Source of the DNA: Novosphingobium sp.
Lineage (GTDB): Bacteria > Pseudomonadota > Alphaproteobacteria > Sphingomonadales > Sphingomonadaceae
DNA: 6,725 bases
Direction: 5' to 3'
NCBI GenBank assembly: GCA_020853995.1
Contig: JADYXV010000081.1
Coordinates: forward strand, 1-6,725
Positions within the stretch are counted from its first letter, which is position 1. The number at the start of each line of letters is the position of its first letter. The notes beneath the pieces are model-generated. The model worked only from the letters and a program-made list of their open reading frames with translations, was not told where the DNA came from and did no database searches. Of this stretch, positions 6,537-6,725 are shown one piece after another. Made by a program: the position numbers and the translations under genes.

Positions 6537-6725
6537 CTACTTCGTCAGTACCCGCGCAATGCTGACAAATTCGGCAACATCCAAAGTTTCGGCGCGGCGC
6601 TGGCTGTCGATGCCCAGCACTTCCAAAGCATCAATCGCGCCGGGCAGGCCCTTCAGCGATTGGCGCAGCATTTTGCGGCGTTGGCCGAATGCGGCTTCGG
6701 TCACGCGTTCCAGCATGCGGGCCGA
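6537..6725 (-). CDS. rsmA: 16S rRNA dimethyladenosine transferase, C-terminal end (partial)
   Basis: The last 62 codons of a minus-strand gene are present; its 5' part lies beyond the window edge. RsmA (KsgA) dimethylates two adjacent adenosines in the 3'-terminal hairpin of 16S rRNA, a late step of small-subunit assembly. The clue is AFGQRRKMLRQSLKGLPG, the hallmark of the C-terminal helical domain in this family, followed by LGIDSQRRAETLDVAEFVSIARVL, the usual ending where residues contact rRNA. The methyltransferase core and its SAM motifs are outside the window and cannot be checked. The gene converges on glcB and ends six bases before the palindromic repeat. The stop is TAG. Confidence in the family is high from the C-terminal motif alone. 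Confidence 0.92.
   Translation of the reverse strand, partial: SARMLERVTEAAFGQRRKMLRQSLKGLPGAIDALEVLGIDSQRRAETLDVAEFVSIARVLTK

Overview
The window looks like an ordinary chromosomal segment of a GC-rich alphaproteobacterium, most likely a sphingomonad (Novosphingobium, Sphingomonas or Erythrobacter type). That placement is an inference from GC-rich codon use, the style of the small membrane protein, and the mix of genes. I see no phage, plasmid, CRISPR, tRNA or insertion-sequence gene.

Layout. Positions 1-111 hold no gene I can support, only an exact 14-bp tandem duplication. A 95-residue two-helix membrane protein follows on the minus strand (112-399). Next comes a minus-strand arginine catabolic operon, transcribed right to left: an M20 (carboxypeptidase G2-like) metallohydrolase (4034 to 2829), arginine N-succinyltransferase astA (2829 to 1792, sharing one base with the hydrolase) and N-succinylarginine dihydrolase astB (1760 to 495). 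A 187-bp intergenic region then separates this operon from a divergent plus-strand gene for malate synthase G (glcB, about 4222-6351). Past glcB there is a terminator-like hairpin, then a 142-bp imperfect palindrome with 31-bp arms, and finally the 3' end of rsmA/ksgA on the minus strand, which runs off the window.

How the genes work together. AstA and AstB carry out the first two steps of the arginine succinyltransferase (AST) pathway. AstC, AstD and the classical M14-type AstE are not in this cluster. The co-transcribed M20 enzyme keeps all the metal and catalytic residues of a glutamate carboxypeptidase. An attractive but untested idea is that it splits N-succinylglutamate in place of AstE. 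The divergent glcB condenses glyoxylate with acetyl-CoA to malate. The two units could share control from the region between them, which carries a CATTGCA direct repeat with 12-bp spacing.

The main points worth a second look are the M20 gene as a possible AstE substitute, the palindromic element between glcB and rsmA, the repeat in the divergent promoter region, and an eight-codon leader reading frame that overlaps the preferred glcB start by ATGA. None of these amounts to a clearly new system.
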